A DNA stretch of 64,000 bases from CAG-390 sp003523225 (GCA_902461815.1 CABPZE010000007.1:29205-93204), one strand, 5' to 3'; numbered from the stretch's first letter, positions 49,706 through 59,227 are shown. The notes: generated from the letters alone by a model not told the origin. Numbers and translations: made by a program.

Positions 49706-50644
49706 TCAGCTTTGCGCCGAAAAGACCTCGCGGCGGATACGGCACAACTCGGAAATAAAGCTCTTTTCAAGGTCGGTAAGGCTGTGGTCGAGGCGGCGCA
49801 GCATCACGTCCTTGTAGGTTATCCCGCTGTCGGCACAGCGCCGCTGAACCAGTCCGCAGCGCCGCAGCAGCTCCTCAGGCTCCGGGGACGACCACATGAA
49901 GGTCCCGGGGTTTTGGGCAAGCAGCTCAAGGCAGGCGGCGCGATCCGAAACAAATATGCGCCTGCCCGCTGATCTTGCCGCGACGGTGTCTGCATTTCCT
50001 TTTCCGGTGGGCAACAGCGGTATCGAAAGAGTGGGACAGCTCACCTCAATCAGAGACGAAAGCTCGTCAAAGCAGGTATCATCCTTTGCCGCCAGCGGGC
50101 AGTCTGAGCCGAACACCGGCATGGGTGTGAATTCGGCTACCAGCTCGTAGTTTATTCCCCGCGTGTCAAGCCGTGTTTTGTAAAACCTGTCCTGCTTTGC
50201 GTCGTAGCGCAGAATTCCGAGACTGCAGGTACCATCCGCTACGGCGGATATGGTCTCGGTGCTGTCAGCCTCGCGGTAGATGACTTCAAGTGCCGGGGCG
50301 GAATCAAGCCCGGCGGATATTATTGCAAAGGTTCTGGCGATATATCCCGCTCCGGGAGCGGAAAGCGAAAAACGCTCCTTGCGCACCGTGCCGTTTCTGA
50401 ACATTTCCTCGACCGAGTCAACCTCGGCGAGTATTTTTTTTGCGTATTGCAGAAAGACCTCGCCGTCCGGCGTCGGCGCCATGCCACGCGGCGTGCGCTC
50501 AAACAGCTCCGCGCCGAGAGCTGCTTCAAGCTCCCTCAGCGCCCGGCTGAGGTTTGGCTGACCGATATAAAGCCGCTCGGCGGCACGGCTCAGCGAGCCT
50601 GATTCGGCAATTTCAAGTGCGTATCTGAAGTACAGCAGATTCAT
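49706..50644 (-). CDS. LysR-type transcriptional regulator
   Basis: A 312-residue LTTR. A winged helix-turn-helix at residues 1-60 (SGSLSRAAERLYIGQPNLSRALRELE, shown here in part as AERLYIGQPNLSRALRELE) and a periplasmic-binding-protein-like effector domain from about 90. The effector and target genes are unknown; it is not divergent from an obvious target, since the next gene upstream (queT) is on the same strand with a 400-base gap. CGGAGA precedes the start. Confidence 0.88.
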   Translation of the reverse strand: MNLLYFRYALEIAESGSLSRAAERLYIGQPNLSRALRELEAALGAELFERTPRGMAPTPDGEVFLQYAKKILAEVDSVEEMFRNGTVRKERFSLSAPGAGYIARTFAIISAGLDSAPALEVIYREADSTETISAVADGTCSLGILRYDAKQDRFYKTRLDTRGINYELVAEFTPMPVFGSDCPLAAKDDTCFDELSSLIEVSCPTLSIPLLPTGKGNADTVAARSAGRRIFVSDRAACLELLAQNPGTFMWSSPEPEELLRRCGLVQRRCADSGITYKDVMLRRLDHSLTDLEKSFISELCRIRREVFSAQS

Positions 50645-51043
50645 TTTATTGTCTCCGTTGTTTTATTGTGAATTAGCCAATTGTAAAACTGCGTTTTACA
50701 ATTGAGATCCGCGCGGCGGGGATACGCGCGCTTATCGCCGCCCGCCAAAATCGCGGATTTTGGCAGCTCCCCTCGGCGCGCGGACTCGCTTTGCACGTCT
50801 ATGCGTTGTTTTTTCGTCGGCAAAGCAACCGAAAAAACGGATCTTATTTAAGATCTTTGACTTTTACAATCGGCTATTTATTGTAAATGCATCGACGTAG
50901 CGGCGGCTGTGGATGACCGCCGACCTCGCTTTGCAATCGTTTTGTCTAATAAACCTTTGTCCGCCTTTTGCGTTCCGCGCTTGCGCGTCCCGGAATGTGC
51001 GGGTATCGCGTTTCTGCCCTTGATATCCGGTGCTTGCGTAGCC
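50645..51043. other. Hairpin-rich non-coding region
   Basis: About 400 bases with no gene. It has a 12-bp perfect stem (CAATTGTAAAAC, 50678-50689 with 50693-50704), a 9-bp stem (GCCAAAATC, 50744-50752 with 50756-50764), a GATCTTATTTAAGATC palindrome near 50841 and repeats of TTTACAAT. Possibly decayed intergenic repeats or a small RNA; no promoter assigned. Confidence 0.5.
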
Positions 51044-51541
51044 TCAGTCGCGGAACAGTCTGTCGGCGCCGGTCTTTTTCAGTGCGGCGATAAGAGCCGC
51101 ACCCAATATCCACGCGCAGACGATCTCTCCTATTCCGACGGTCAGCGCAAAATAAGGCAGCGAGCCTTCCGCGCCGTATACATAGCGCAGGATCAGCGGT
51201 ACTATCACCACATTTGAGGCGACATACGGCAGCGGGGAGATGAACGGGTGTTTTTTAAGCGCGTAAAGCCCCAGCATTCCGATAAGGGACGCCAGCGAGC
51301 CGAATACAACGTCCCACGCAGCACAGCCGGTGACGAGGTTGGAGATAAGGCAGCCAAGCGCGACTCCCGGAATTGCGGCAGGAGTGAACACTCCAAGCAC
51401 GCAAAACGCCTCGGAAAGTCGGAACTGGATAACGCCGCTTGCAAGTCCTGCGGCGTTTGAGATGAGGGTAAGCACGGTGTAGGCGGCGGCGATAATTGCG
51501 CCGCGGCAGATGAAGCGGGTGGTTTGTTTTGTGTTTTTCAT
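51044..51541 (-). CDS. queT: Queuosine precursor transporter QueT
   Basis: A 165-residue QueT with about five membrane helices: FRLSEAFCVLGVFTPAAIPGV near residue 40 and DVVFGSLASLIGMLGLYALKK are family blocks. It is the membrane S-component-like importer of the queuosine precursor (preQ1/preQ0 or queuine), probably with an ECF module elsewhere. GAAAGGAT precedes the start. The preQ1-I riboswitch directly upstream (51563-51600) supports the assignment. It lies downstream of the MoxR operon on the same strand. Confidence 0.92.
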   Translation of the reverse strand: MKNTKQTTRFICRGAIIAAAYTVLTLISNAAGLASGVIQFRLSEAFCVLGVFTPAAIPGVALGCLISNLVTGCAAWDVVFGSLASLIGMLGLYALKKHPFISPLPYVASNVVIVPLILRYVYGAEGSLPYFALTVGIGEIVCAWILGAALIAALKKTGADRLFRD

Positions 51542-51562
51542 TTTTTATCCTTTCGGACAGCT

Positions 51563-51600
51563 TTAGTTTTGTTTTGTGTGAGGAAGCTCTCGAACTCACA
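51563..51600 (-). promoter_or_regulatory. preQ1-I riboswitch before queT
   Basis: On the minus strand TGTGAG pairs with CTCACA around a UUC...AGC-type loop, followed by an A-rich tail ending AAAACTAA that forms the H-type pseudoknot in this class. The tail ends about ten bases before the queT ribosome site, so ligand should block translation or favour termination. Read by eye against the known consensus. Confidence 0.8.
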
Positions 51601-51661
51601 TATACGGAGGGACACAGTTGGTACGCGTTTATATAAAGCGGAAAAGGATCGCGGATCGCTC

Positions 51662-53131
51662 TCAATCCATATTCCGACGGATCATCCGGCACAGCTTTTC
51701 GGTGGCGGAGGATGCTTCATGTGCGTCCGCTCCCGAGGAATACTGAGCCTTTTCGTATGCGGCGGTGATCTCTGCAATTTCCTCGTCGGAGCAGAGCCGG
51801 CGCCTACTCAGCTTTCCGCGCAGCTGCCGCGGGGTGTCGCTTTTCTTGGCAAACTGCGGCACGGCGTACAGCTGACGCACAAATACCGAATAAGCATAGC
51901 GCAGACGGGCGTTTTCATCTCCCGCCGCGCGCAGTCCGGCAAGAAAATCCCGGTAGCTTGCGTGCTGCTTTATCGGCTTTCCCGAACCGCCGACAGAGGC
52001 GTTTTGAGACAGCTTTTCCTCGGTGTCAACGTAATTCACCGCATCCTCGCGCATATTGGCGATAAAGTATGTCATACTGCCCGACACGGGGGAGAAGATA
52101 AGATCCACAAGCCGCAGAAGCAGATTTTTCAGCGATTCAAGCAGACGGCGTATTTCGGTCTGGCGGCGCAAAAGGAATATAATAAGTGTGACCGTCACAG
52201 TTATGGCAAAGAACACAAATATCCAGTAGTTTACGGTGTCGTTGGCTTCCTTAGCGCCGAATACGAACATATTGAAAAGCGAAACGCTTTCTTCATTATT
52301 GTCCGGCGAGTAGGAGATATCCGAGGAGGCGCTTTTTGAGTGAACGATGATGTAAAGTATTGCTTTTCCGGCGGTCGCAAGACCCACGGCTATCATATAT
52401 CCGCCAAGCATCAGAACCAGCACGCAGGCTGTAAAGCTGAGCGCCAGCAGCATATTGTATCTGCGCGCGCGTGGAGTCAGAAACGCCGTTACAGTTCCGT
52501 GGTATGTTTTTGTAAGCGAATTCTGATTCAGCGCAAGCGCGGCGCTGAGGGTGTAGCCGATAAGGCATATGCCGGACATAGCTCCGGCTCCGCCAAGATA
52601 GCCGTAAAAGGCAAAGGCGATGAACATTATGCAGACGCAGGCGACCGAGGTGCGCTGGGACACCAGTCTTTCATAAGGCACGAACCACAGCACAGCTCCG
52701 CCCGCCATTATCACGGTGCAGAAGAGCATCAAGAAGAAGGGAAGAAGTGAATCCGGCTCGTAGTACGCACCCGGAGTATTCATGGCGTACTCATATTCTG
52801 CCCATGAGGTGAGCTTCATTATGAAAAAGCCGAGTACGATTATGATGATAAGAGGCACAAGCGCACGACCGAGGCTGAAATATTCTCCGTCCGATTCATA
52901 CCCGCGCGAGTCAGTCTTGCGGTCAAGGCGGATGATCTTTGCCCATAATGCCATAATGAAGTATCCGACCGAAAGCAGCAGGGCGTTAAGCAAAAGACCT
53001 GCAAATCCGGCGTTTACCGAATTATAGATCCCGGACGTGCAGACCGAAAGCACAAAATACAGCGAGGCTATGCTGAACATTCTGTAAAGGCGGACATACT
53101 TTTTTTCGCTGTCGGTGTGAAGCTGTCGCAT
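51662..53131 (-). CDS. Membrane protein with DUF4129-like C-terminal domain
   Basis: A 489-residue protein with eight or so membrane helices in the first 330 residues, then a cytoplasmic or outer C-terminal domain (about 395-489) with RLRYAYSVFVRQLYA, DTPRQLRGKL and ITAAYEKAQYSS, the pattern of DUF4129. These are the third partner in MoxR-DUF58-DUF4129 clusters. Translation start at 53131 is ATG. It is 42 bases after the DUF58 gene. Function unknown, probably in cell-envelope stress or assembly. Confidence 0.72.
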   Translation of the reverse strand: MRQLHTDSEKKYVRLYRMFSIASLYFVLSVCTSGIYNSVNAGFAGLLLNALLLSVGYFIMALWAKIIRLDRKTDSRGYESDGEYFSLGRALVPLIIIIVLGFFIMKLTSWAEYEYAMNTPGAYYEPDSLLPFFLMLFCTVIMAGGAVLWFVPYERLVSQRTSVACVCIMFIAFAFYGYLGGAGAMSGICLIGYTLSAALALNQNSLTKTYHGTVTAFLTPRARRYNMLLALSFTACVLVLMLGGYMIAVGLATAGKAILYIIVHSKSASSDISYSPDNNEESVSLFNMFVFGAKEANDTVNYWIFVFFAITVTVTLIIFLLRRQTEIRRLLESLKNLLLRLVDLIFSPVSGSMTYFIANMREDAVNYVDTEEKLSQNASVGGSGKPIKQHASYRDFLAGLRAAGDENARLRYAYSVFVRQLYAVPQFAKKSDTPRQLRGKLSRRRLCSDEEIAEITAAYEKAQYSSGADAHEASSATEKLCRMIRRNMD

Positions 53132-53173
53132 AGCTTACTCTTATCTCCTTTCTCGGGCGGTATACGGGTGTTA

Positions 53174-54376
53174 TCAGAGGCTGAAGAATACGTCGATGTC
53201 GCCGGGTATCGTCCCGGTGGTGTTGCGTGTGGTGGCAATATAAAATACTACGTTTACTCCGTGCGTGCGCATGACCCGGCAGAAATTCAGCATCCTGCCG
53301 TCGATATAGGAGGAAACGACGATAAGATTTTCGTTTTCACCGAAAACGGCAGGGGATGCGGCGGCAAAGTCAAACATGCGCTCGGGCGGGAGCGAAATTG
53401 ACAGGGGCAGTACCGCCAGCGTGCGCAGTGCGTCAAGCATACGGCTTCTGCCGCGCCACGGACCGTAGGTGGATATTCCCCCGTCGCCGTCCCGGTCTGT
53501 GGGAATAAAGCATTCATCCTCAAGTCCCGGAAGAGGAGGCGCGTTGACGAAAAGCCTGACCGGTACATCCTCGGCGGCAATGCGGTCAAGCAGTGAGGCG
53601 CAGACCGTTATACATCTTTCCACCGATGAAGGGTCGGAGGGAGTGTCGGGGCGCTGTTCGATGGGGCGGGAGTTCATGTTGAGGAGGAGTGAAAAACGGT
53701 GGCGGACGGTCTTTTCCTCGATATTGACCATCAGCCTGCCGTGAACGGCGGTGGATTTCCAGTTTATGCGATTCATAGGATCCCACACGGTGTACTCGCG
53801 CGAGCCGCAGATACGCTGCGGATCTGTAACCGGACACAGCGCCGAGATAATATCTCCGCATAACAGGCGCGAGGACGCAAAACGTCCTTCCAGCGGCTCG
53901 GGCAGAGGCAGTACGACAAGAGATGTGCGCCCGTGCTCCGTTGGCTCAAGACGTTTTGACACGGTGTTGAGTCCCAGAATATCCCCGACGCTCACCACCG
54001 CGCCGCCGAGATGATACTCGCCGCGTTTTTTTGCCCGTATCCTCCAGCGGCGGCGGATGCGGGAATTGCTGTGCAGTACAAACAAAGACTGCATTGACCG
54101 CGTGGTATTCACACGGCGCTTGCCGCTTTGGCGGTCGGTCTCGATAAGGGTAAATTCAAGTCCTTCGGGAAGGTCGGTGTCGGCTTTGAGATACGGGATG
54201 GGCAGGTGTCCCTCATTCCTTATTTCCTCGTAAAGATAAACGTCGTCTCCGACTATGACCTCAGAGGAGGAAAAGGTCGCGGTGTAGGAGAGCTTATCGA
54301 AGGCGCGGCGCTTGTAAAGATCGTACTCTATGACCACTGCGGCTACCAAAGCAATAAACACGGCTAAAAACAGCAT
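53174..54376 (-). CDS. DUF58 domain protein
   Basis: A 400-residue protein. One or two N-terminal membrane helices (MLFLAVFIALVAAVV), a beta-sandwich, then the DUF58 signature PMNRINWKSTAVHGRLMV preceded by SREYTVWD (about residues 215-245) and a VWA-like fold after it. The start at 54376 is set by AAAGGAGG upstream; an in-frame ATG at 54472 would overlap moxR. DUF58 proteins work with MoxR ATPases on the assembly or activation of membrane complexes; the client is unknown. Confidence 0.85.
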   Translation of the reverse strand: MLFLAVFIALVAAVVIEYDLYKRRAFDKLSYTATFSSSEVIVGDDVYLYEEIRNEGHLPIPYLKADTDLPEGLEFTLIETDRQSGKRRVNTTRSMQSLFVLHSNSRIRRRWRIRAKKRGEYHLGGAVVSVGDILGLNTVSKRLEPTEHGRTSLVVLPLPEPLEGRFASSRLLCGDIISALCPVTDPQRICGSREYTVWDPMNRINWKSTAVHGRLMVNIEEKTVRHRFSLLLNMNSRPIEQRPDTPSDPSSVERCITVCASLLDRIAAEDVPVRLFVNAPPLPGLEDECFIPTDRDGDGGISTYGPWRGRSRMLDALRTLAVLPLSISLPPERMFDFAAASPAVFGENENLIVVSSYIDGRMLNFCRVMRTHGVNVVFYIATTRNTTGTIPGDIDVFFSL

Positions 54377-54425
54377 CGGCGGCGTTCCTCCTTTCCGGAT
54401 AGTGAAGTAGCGGTGACGGTGCGCG

Positions 54426-55382
54426 TCAGTTTGCTCCCACAGGGGCGGGTACGCTGTCAAGCACGAATTCAATCAGCTTTTCGTTGGTATCGGTAAGCCG
54501 GACAGTGCCCTGCGAATGGGCGATGATGCGGTGCGAGAGCACCGGAACGGCGACGGCTTTTACATCGTCGGGTATGACATATTCTCTCCCGTCCATTGCC
54601 GCCGCGGTGCGCGAGGCGGCAAGCAGAGCCAGTGTTCCGCGCGGACTTGCGCCAAGGCGTATGCGCTCGTTTTCGCGTGTGCTTTGCGTTATGCTGAGGA
54701 TATAGTCGCGCACGGGTGCTTCGACCCGCACTTTTTTTACCGCTTCCGCGGCGGCGTTGATCTCTGCGGTGGAGGCGACAGGCTCAAGCGAGGCGAGCGG
54801 GGATGAGTCCGAGCCGTGAACGTCCATCATTGTGCGTTCGCTTTCGGTCGCGGGGTAGCCGAGCGACAGCTTCATAAGAAAGCGGTCGCACTGCGCCTCG
54901 GGCAGCGGAAATGTACCGAGGGATTCTATCGGGTTCTGTGTAGCTATGACAAAAAACGGGCGCGCCATGGGATAGGTGACGCCGTCGACCGTGGTCTGGA
55001 ACTCACCCATACACTCAAGCAACGCGGACTGCGTGCGCGGGGTGGTGCGGTTTATCTCGTCTGCGATCAGTATGTTGGTAAACACCGGACCGCGACGGAA
55101 AACAAATTCCGCAGTCTTCTGATTGTAATAGTTGATACCGGTCACATCGGAGGGAAGAAGGTCGGGCGTGAACTGGATCCTTTTTACCTCACCCGAGACA
55201 GAGCGCGCCAGCGCCCGTGCCAGCGAGGTCTTTCCGGTGCCGGGGATATCGTCGAGCAGGACGTGACCGCCCGACAGCAGAGCATTGATAATAAGCCTGA
55301 TCTCGGCTTCCTTGCCGAAGATAACTTTTCCAATATTGCGGCAGACAGCGTCTGCAAGTCTTGATACTTCTCGGATCTCCAT
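54426..55382 (-). CDS. MoxR-family AAA+ ATPase
   Basis: A 318-residue MoxR ATPase. Walker A is DIPGTGKTS (about residue 45), Walker B is ILIADEINRTTPRTQSALLE (residues about 106-125), sensor 1 lies in FVIATQNP, and the C-terminal helical lid has ASPRGTLALLAASRTAA. It is a chaperone-like ATPase, classically acting on VWA proteins; the partner here is likely the DUF58 protein encoded 49 bases downstream. First gene of the operon, behind a consensus promoter, with AAAGGGG before the start. Confidence 0.93.
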   Translation of the reverse strand: MEIREVSRLADAVCRNIGKVIFGKEAEIRLIINALLSGGHVLLDDIPGTGKTSLARALARSVSGEVKRIQFTPDLLPSDVTGINYYNQKTAEFVFRRGPVFTNILIADEINRTTPRTQSALLECMGEFQTTVDGVTYPMARPFFVIATQNPIESLGTFPLPEAQCDRFLMKLSLGYPATESERTMMDVHGSDSSPLASLEPVASTAEINAAAEAVKKVRVEAPVRDYILSITQSTRENERIRLGASPRGTLALLAASRTAAAMDGREYVIPDDVKAVAVPVLSHRIIAHSQGTVRLTDTNEKLIEFVLDSVPAPVGAN

Positions 55383-55412
55383 ATGTTCTGCCCCTTTGCA
55401 TTTATTAATTGT

Positions 55413-55441
55413 ATTATATCATGCGTTCACAAGATTGTCAA
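55413..55441 (-). promoter_or_regulatory. Consensus promoter of the MoxR operon
   Basis: On the minus strand TTGACA, a 17-base spacer, and TATAAT with extended TGA, 31 bases before the start codon. It may also supply transcripts of queT, since no good promoter is visible before the riboswitch. Confidence 0.88.
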
Positions 55442-55567
55442 TAGAGGCATTTAACATCCGCGCGGTATTTGCGGTAAAACTTCACCTATCCGGAACTTGC
55501 GCATAGACTGAAAACAGAAGTGTCGGGACGTGGTGCACCCCTGCAAGCAAGAAAGGAAGGTCATCCT

Positions 55568-56068
55568 ATGGAAAGAAATGAACACACAAGAGAACCGTAT
55601 CCCTCCCTGGAGGGAACCGTTGCAAACTGCCGTCTGGCGTGTGAGCTGGCGCGTTCGCATATCGGGGAGCTGAACTCCGTTTCGGAGTATATATACCAAA
55701 GCATAATGTTTGAGGAAACGATGCCGGAGCTGTCTGACATATTTGACGAGCTCGCAATGGACGAAATGAATCATTTCAGGCTGCTTGGCGAGCTTATACG
55801 CACACTCGGCGGCGACCCTGCGCTCCGCACTGCGGTGCGGAACAGCGGCGGACTGGTAATGAGGGAGGATAAGGGCTGCCGCGCGTATGTTGCCGCGTCG
55901 CGTGAGCTGAGGCGCAATATTGCAGATGAGCTGGCAGCGTATAACGAATACATGAGGCTTGCGGCGCTTTCCGAGCGCATGGGACAGCTTCCCGCGGCGG
56001 CACTGCTGCGCCGAATAGCCGCCGACGAGCGCGAACACAGGCAAAGGCAGGAGGAGCTGCTGAGGTAA
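55568..56068 (+). CDS. Ferritin-like (rubrerythrin/Mn-catalase-like) protein
   Basis: A 166-residue four-helix protein. Metal-type residues are arranged as in di-iron ferritin-like folds: ELNSVSEYIYQS with Glu, MFEE, then DEMNH (ExxH) in helix 2; ADELAAYNEYM and ADEREHRQRQEE (second ExxH) in helices 3 and 4. No rubredoxin domain. Could protect from peroxide, store metal, or be a spore-coat relative. AAAGGAAGG precedes the start; the frame is open to 55520. A terminator follows, convergent with the EutH-type gene. Confidence 0.78.
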   Translation: MERNEHTREPYPSLEGTVANCRLACELARSHIGELNSVSEYIYQSIMFEETMPELSDIFDELAMDEMNHFRLLGELIRTLGGDPALRTAVRNSGGLVMREDKGCRAYVAASRELRRNIADELAAYNEYMRLAALSERMGQLPAAALLRRIAADEREHRQRQEELLR

Positions 56069-56107
56069 GGCTAAAAGACCGACTCGCCGTCTGAGAGATA
56101 TGCAAAA

Positions 56108-56137
56108 AGGGGCTTCACGTTCTCACGTGACGCCCCT
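56108..56137. terminator. Terminator hairpin between convergent genes
   Basis: A 13-bp stem with one mismatch (56108-56120 with 56125-56137). A-run on the left makes a T-tract on the minus strand, so it chiefly ends the aminopeptidase-EutH transcript. Confidence 0.75.
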
Positions 56138-56222
56138 GAATCCGTACTCATCATTGGGCTTGATATTTTTTATGTTGCGTCAGGACAGGCTGCCGCATTG
56201 AGTGAATCCGGTCGGAAATTTG

Positions 56223-57299
56223 CTATGCCGCTTTTTTGGGGGGTCGGGTCATGACCATTGCAATGACCGTGCCAAGCAATGCTCCCGTGAATTTTCCTCC
56301 CAGCAGCGGAAGTATCATGTCCGGCTGTGTGCAGGATGCAAAGCCCATGTGCGCCGCAAATGCGGATGCGCCGCAGACCAGAAAAGCACCGCAAAGCACC
56401 TTCCCGCGTTTATCCATATCCTTAACCATCACAAGCGCCGGCATCACCGTGATCGTGCCCATGATGATACCTGTGGTACTCGCGTCATTCAGCCCGGTTT
56501 TTTTGCCGATAAAGCGGAAGGGTACCGCAAGGATACGCCGGAGCAATTCCGCAAGAGGCAGACTGCCCAGCATCACAATAGCGATAGAGCCTACGATCTC
56601 AAGTGCCTCGGTAAGAGAAGCAAGCCCCGGTATCAGCGTTATGCCGGAAATATACTGTACGGCGGCTAAGGTAAGACCAGCGGTCGCCGCAATCTGGATC
56701 AGCCGCGCAAAGCCGGAAAACAGGCGGATAACAATGTCCGGAAAGCGTATCAGCCCAAAAAGCAGAACGCCGGACAAAAGGAAAATGGGTATGCACTGAA
56801 AGAGGATCACGATAAGCGTCAGTCCCTGAAGTAGTCCGCCGACTAAAAGCCCTACGGGCATTGAGATAAGCCCCGCGAGCATCCCCTTGAGGAAAAAAGG
56901 GCGGTCAGCCTCCGGAAGCACGTTCATTCCCACCGGAATTGTAAACACCAGCGTGCAGCCGAACATGGACGAAGCAATAATTCCCGAAAACCGACCGATC
57001 TCCGGATCATTCGCCAGCTCCATTGCAAGCTGATAGCCGCCCATGTCAATGGCAAGCACGCAGCCGAACATGGCGGGATCAATTCCGACGGCGGAAAAGA
57101 CCGGGCGGATAATGCTACCCAGTGCAGTGGAAAGCAACGGTGCCAGGCATATGATCCCGGTCATGGAAAGAGCCATTGAGCCCATAAGCAGGAATCCGTC
57201 GTCAAACTTCTTCCCGAAGCCGAAGCGGTTTCCGATTATCTTATCAACGCCGCCAAGCAGTGCGCCCGCGGCAATCAGAAGCATAAGGATCCGGCTCAT
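56223..57299 (-). CDS. eutH: EutH-family (ethanolamine) transporter
   Basis: A 358-residue membrane protein with about ten helices of the EutH family: DDGFLLMGSMALSMTGI, VLAIDMGGYQLAMELA, GIIASSMFGCTLVFTIP, and CGASAFAAHMGF near the C-terminus. EutH imports ethanolamine at low pH in enterics; no ethanolamine ammonia-lyase or microcompartment genes are here, so the substrate may differ. It starts two bases after the aminopeptidase stop with a weak ribosome site, implying coupled translation. The pairing with a peptidase is unusual. Confidence 0.82.
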   Translation of the reverse strand: MSRILMLLIAAGALLGGVDKIIGNRFGFGKKFDDGFLLMGSMALSMTGIICLAPLLSTALGSIIRPVFSAVGIDPAMFGCVLAIDMGGYQLAMELANDPEIGRFSGIIASSMFGCTLVFTIPVGMNVLPEADRPFFLKGMLAGLISMPVGLLVGGLLQGLTLIVILFQCIPIFLLSGVLLFGLIRFPDIVIRLFSGFARLIQIAATAGLTLAAVQYISGITLIPGLASLTEALEIVGSIAIVMLGSLPLAELLRRILAVPFRFIGKKTGLNDASTTGIIMGTITVMPALVMVKDMDKRGKVLCGAFLVCGASAFAAHMGFASCTQPDMILPLLGGKFTGALLGTVIAMVMTRPPKKAA

Positions 57300-57301
57300 G
57301 A

Positions 57302-58546
57302 TTATCTGCGCATTACAGCTTCAATATCGGCAATGGTCCTCGGAATGGCGGCGGACAGGTTTTCACAGCCGTTTTCGGTCACAAGGCAGTTGTCCTCCAC
57401 GCGGAAGCCGATGCCCCATTCCTCGTGATAAATGCCCACATCCACGCAAAAGACCATATTCGGCGCAACCGTTTCGGGGACGGCGATGGCATCGTGACAG
57501 TCATATCCGATATGGTGAGCGCCGCCGTGCCACATATAGGTGCCGATTCCGGACACATCCTTCAGTACCCTCGCATCCTTCAGAAGCTGTGCGTTGTAGC
57601 TGCGGATAGTTCCGTCCACATCCTTCATTTTCATACCCGGCCGAATAATTGAAAACATATAATCGGAGGTCGCGAGGGCGCATTCGTAAAGCAGCTTCTG
57701 CCGGTCTGTGTATTTACCGTTGCAGGGAAAGCCGCGGGAAACGTCGGTTATCAGATTGTCGTACTGTGCGCCCACGTCGTTCAGCACCATATCCCCGTCC
57801 TGCGCCTGACCGGTGTAGGAATAGTAGTGGATGCAGAAATTGTTTGAACCGGCGGAGATGATAGAGGGGAAACCGGGGCCGTCCGGACCGAACTGACCGA
57901 TGGCGCGGTCAAATTCCGCCTTGTACTGATACTCATACATACCGGGTCTTGATGCCCTCATCATTGCAAGAATGCCCGCGCCCGTGATCTTCTCCGCCTG
58001 CCTCAGCGCATCGATCTCACAGGGCTGTTTGAGGGTGCGCAGAGAGCGAATGATGGCGTTGGCGTTGCAGATATTGAGAAAGGGATAATCCTTCCGGACG
58101 ACATCCGCCATGCCGTGCGCCGCCGTTTCGATGTCGTCGGAGGAATAGCGGAAGAGATCAAGATATATGTTTTCATAACGCCCGCAAATTGCCATTGCCT
58201 GCAGGTCGGGCAGCAGCCTGCCTTCGGGGCGGATGTCGGTAACGCCGGAAAGCTCCGCAGCCTGTTCAGCCGTCAGCCGCCTGCCTGTCCAGCGCTCCGC
58301 CATAGCGTCGCCGGGCAGCAGGTAAAGACGCTCGGAAAAGGTCTCGCCGTCCTCCTTGCAGATCACAAGCACGGAATTTTTCTGCCCGATACCTGTAAGA
58401 TACACAAAATTACGCTGGGCGAAAAAGGGGTAATATTCATCGTTGGTCTTGCGGATCTCCCGCCCGGCAAACAGCACGGCTATCGAGCCGGGCTTCATTG
58501 AAGCGGCAAAACGCCGACGGTTTCCGATAAAAAATGACTTGTCCAT
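57302..58546 (-). CDS. Xaa-Pro aminopeptidase (M24B)
   Basis: A 414-residue aminopeptidase P, removing N-terminal residues before Pro. An N-terminal creatinase-like domain (1-165) precedes the pita-bread catalytic domain. Metal ligands can be placed: two Asp in NDVGAQYDNLITDVSRG, His in the GGAHHIGYDCHD segment, and Glu in IYHEEWGIGFRVED. No signal peptide. AGGAGTG precedes the start. It is the first gene of a two-gene unit with the EutH-type transporter. Confidence 0.88.
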   Translation of the reverse strand: MDKSFFIGNRRRFAASMKPGSIAVLFAGREIRKTNDEYYPFFAQRNFVYLTGIGQKNSVLVICKEDGETFSERLYLLPGDAMAERWTGRRLTAEQAAELSGVTDIRPEGRLLPDLQAMAICGRYENIYLDLFRYSSDDIETAAHGMADVVRKDYPFLNICNANAIIRSLRTLKQPCEIDALRQAEKITGAGILAMMRASRPGMYEYQYKAEFDRAIGQFGPDGPGFPSIISAGSNNFCIHYYSYTGQAQDGDMVLNDVGAQYDNLITDVSRGFPCNGKYTDRQKLLYECALATSDYMFSIIRPGMKMKDVDGTIRSYNAQLLKDARVLKDVSGIGTYMWHGGAHHIGYDCHDAIAVPETVAPNMVFCVDVGIYHEEWGIGFRVEDNCLVTENGCENLSAAIPRTIADIEAVMRR

Positions 58547-58631
58547 AAAAACACTCCTGAAAAAACGTTTACGGCGGAATGGGGCGGTGACTTAAGAAAA
58601 CATTGAAGCAAAAGACTGTTTAGCTTGACGG

Positions 58632-59176
58632 CTATGCCGTCTTTTGCTGTTTTTGAGTTGTATTGTGGGCTTCTTCGATAGCCCGTGTGAAATCAAATGC
58701 ACCGATGAAGTTATAGACAATAGTGATCTCCCTTGTCTTGGATTTCTTGTCTGCGTGGGACATTTCGATGCGGTCAATAAACTCTCGGAGAACTGCCGCG
58801 TCAAGCTCCTGCATATCTGTGTACTTCTTCACCGCTGAGACAAATTGCCTTGGCGTTGGTTTTCTGCTGCTCCTGCTGTTTCAGCTCCTTGCGCAAAACC
58901 TCTGCCATAGATTTAAGGTTACTCTGTTCCAGCTCATAGTCGTGGGACATTTTGATAAATCTGTCATCGGACAGTTTACCCATTACATTGTCCTCATACA
59001 GTCTGGAAATGATGCGGTCAAGCTCTGCAATGCGCTTATCAGCTTTTGCCAGCGTATCACGCTTCCGCGCAAATTCCGCGTCACGTTCTCGCATACTGAT
59101 GTCTGCGGCTTCCTGCATAAACTCGGCTTCGTGCTGGCTTACATACTGTATGGCTTCGCGCAGATTTCTCTGCGAT
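58632..59176 (-). pseudogene. Large serine recombinase, C-terminal remnant
   Basis: The last part of a large serine recombinase (Tn4451/TnpX-like with DUF4368). The fragment begins inside the coiled-coil (KSQRNLREAIQYVSQHEAEF) at about 59176, right after an in-frame stop, and continues through LYEDNVMGKLSDDRFIKMS. Around 58848 one extra base shifts the frame; after it, KKYTDMQELDAAVLREFIDRIE and VYNFIGAFDF complete the tail to 58632. The catalytic Ser domain and the Cys-rich recombinase domain are absent. A dead relic of an integrative element. Confidence 0.85.
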
Positions 59177-59200
59177 TTTTATATTCTTAAACCTCCGCGT

Positions 59201-59227
59201 CCCTCCCCATATGGCGTATGGGGAGGG
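59201..59227 (-). terminator. Hairpin after the dockerin gene
   Basis: An 11-bp perfect stem, CCCTCCCCATA with its complement, around TGGCG, about 50 bases past the stop at 59278. No clear T-tract. Confidence 0.5.
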
